Shown here one piece after another: positions 62,494 through 64,000 of a stretch of 64,000 nt of DNA (positions are counted from its first letter, which is position 1; the number at the start of each line of letters is the position of its first letter). The translations under genes and the position numbers were made by a program. The DNA comes from Sphagnum compactum (Eukaryota > Bryophyta > Sphagnopsida > Sphagnales): contig OZ234496.1 in the NCBI GenBank assembly GCA_965153455.1, positions 5,279,207 through 5,343,206 of the forward strand, in the 5' to 3' direction. The notes under the pieces were generated by a model. The model made no database searches, was not told the DNA's origin, and saw only the letters and a program-made list of their open reading frames with translations.

Positions 62494-64000
62494 AAACACA
62501 TAGAAAGAGCTCTCGGCCAGTGACTTTCTCCCCCCAGAAAAGTTTTGAGAACCAGAGATAGAGAGCTTGATGACTTTCTTACCATTCCTCAGTAAAGTCC
62601 AGAACTAGCACACATGCACACCTTGCCACTTGAAAAATCTGTAGTACTAGCAAACCATCCCACTCTTGAGGACCCTGATGAAGGCTTGCAAAATGGATCG
62701 ATCACTGGGTTCATTTATTTACGAGAGTCATATATTTAAAAGTTATCACTTATGTACCATGTGAGCGAACTACCAAATTCTTCGGAGAGCCTCTTGTTTT
62801 CCATATCTGTAGAAATAAAGGAGGCTGAGAAAAAAGGCAGGGTGCAGGGGGTGGAGAACAACAGCAATGGTTAAATTATAAGTGTAATCCTTTGAATTTT
62901 TATATGGTGCTCATTGCTTGCCATCACCATGTCAGCTGTTGTGACAATGAATTCACCAGTGCTTGTTCTTCTCCCCATACTTGAGTGTATCATTGTAGAG
63001 GGATCTTCATTTGGTTGTTGGAAGTCAGCCTCTTTGACAGGATTAAACATTAAACATTGCAGGTTACTCTTTTCTCTTACTCCCAAAATGCACAGGAGAT
63101 TTGAGCCCATAGAAGTTCATTTTAGATTGGGTACGGAAATAGACAATCCTATATTTCCAAAAAATATTTGAGAAATGTTCTCTTTCAGCTTGAAACATGA
63201 AATGCAGTTTACAGCAAAAAAAATTGTCACTTTTTGAAATCCAAAAATTGAGAAATAAAAGAAAAAGGAAAGCAGAGAAAGAAAACACTGGTTCTAACCA
63301 GTGCAATGAATTAGATGCAGCTTCATTGTGATGCAAAGCCAAAGAGGTGGGTCATTGCATGGGTCCTGAAAGCACTTGGAGAAATTTCCTGAGTGTATTT
63401 GGAGGGCACCTTATATCTATGAATATCTCTCCTACAAAAGAGAAGGAGCTTGTGCCTACTCCTTAAGAGCCGGAGGGAGAACTCTTCTCCCACTCTTGAG
63501 AAGTAGAGGTAAGAACTAAGAACCACCTCCTCCTACACATTGTGACCCACATATCTTTAGGTTCATGATAAGTGCATAGTTAGGCAATAGGGGAGGTTAT
63601 TGCCGCCTTGTGATGTTCTGCTTCTGATCATCCAATGGCCTCTTGACAGACCAGATGATCCTAGAAAAATGAAAGATCCCTCCAAAAACACAGAAGAACC
63701 TCCACCAAAGAAATAAAGTTTTGCGGAGGTTAAACCAGATTAGAACATGCCCTCCCTTAACACTATAAATATTTTGGCAGGTCTTTACTGTTCACCTCAT
63801 GCCTTACTATTTGCAAAGCCCATGGGAACATTCCCAAAATGCAGGGCTGGACTCGGCTACCACCTTGTCCTACGCCCCTTATTTTGGGAATGCCCCCACC
63901 CTGGGGCTTTGCCTTACACTTAATGATCGATTCTGACACTAGGGATGGCAGTGTTTGGATGCAGGAGTCCAGTAAGGGTGAGCTCTTGCTACCCTAGCTT
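62494..64000. other. 3' flank of the transporter gene and intergenic DNA
   Basis: An AATAAA at about 62815 is a plausible poly(A) signal. Beyond that no coding frame or RNA gene could be supported. Confidence 0.5.

Overview
This is nuclear DNA from a land plant, most likely a non-seed plant and possibly a moss. The genes have many introns with GT-AG splice sites, coding exons are richer in GC than the AT-rich surroundings, and telomere-type TTTAGGG motifs recur. The gene set includes a PTPDC1-type phosphatase, an enzyme known mainly from organisms with cilia, and a glycine/tyrosine-rich dehydrin-like protein. The assignment to moss is an inference. I rebuilt splice structures by hand, requiring phase-consistent joins and intact family motifs.

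Layout. (1) 1-5.4 kb: a possible 3' exon of an unrecognised gene, then AT-rich intergenic DNA. (2) 5485-12694, plus strand: a 12-exon PTPDC1-like tyrosine/dual-specificity phosphatase whose introns hold two strong hairpins. (3) 12.7-18.2 kb: AT-rich intergenic DNA. (4) 18.3-26.9 kb, plus strand: a CpG-rich leader followed by a 14-exon WD40/inositol polyphosphate 5-phosphatase of the FRAGILE FIBER3/5PTase12-14 type, with telomere-like tandem repeats in its introns. (5) 26.9-31.9 kb: intergenic DNA with a fold-back element. (6) 31905-35474, minus strand: a 7-exon amino acid permease with one apparent GC-AG intron. (7) 37-40 kb: intergenic DNA with a 59-bp minisatellite. (8) 40196-41712, minus strand: the ubiquitin-ribosomal protein eL40 fusion gene in 5 exons. 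(9) 43688-45718, minus strand: a single-exon Gly/Gln/Tyr-rich dehydrin-like protein. (10) 46.7-58.4 kb: a repeat graveyard with a 1-kb TAGG/CCTA-rich tract, a tRNA-like (SINE-like) fragment and a decayed hAT transposase. (11) 58.5-62.5 kb, plus strand: palindrome-bearing promoter, GC-rich repeated leader and a 5-exon UDP-rhamnose/UDP-galactose transporter-like gene. (12) 62.5-64 kb: intergenic.

The genes do not form an operon or an obvious cluster. They are ordinary housekeeping, signalling, transport and stress genes in a repeat-rich plant landscape. I found no convincing new multi-gene system. The most interesting material is non-coding: intronic hairpins, a palindromic GGACCTTACAAA motif found in two places, telomere-motif repeats inside introns, and a repeated GC-rich leader.
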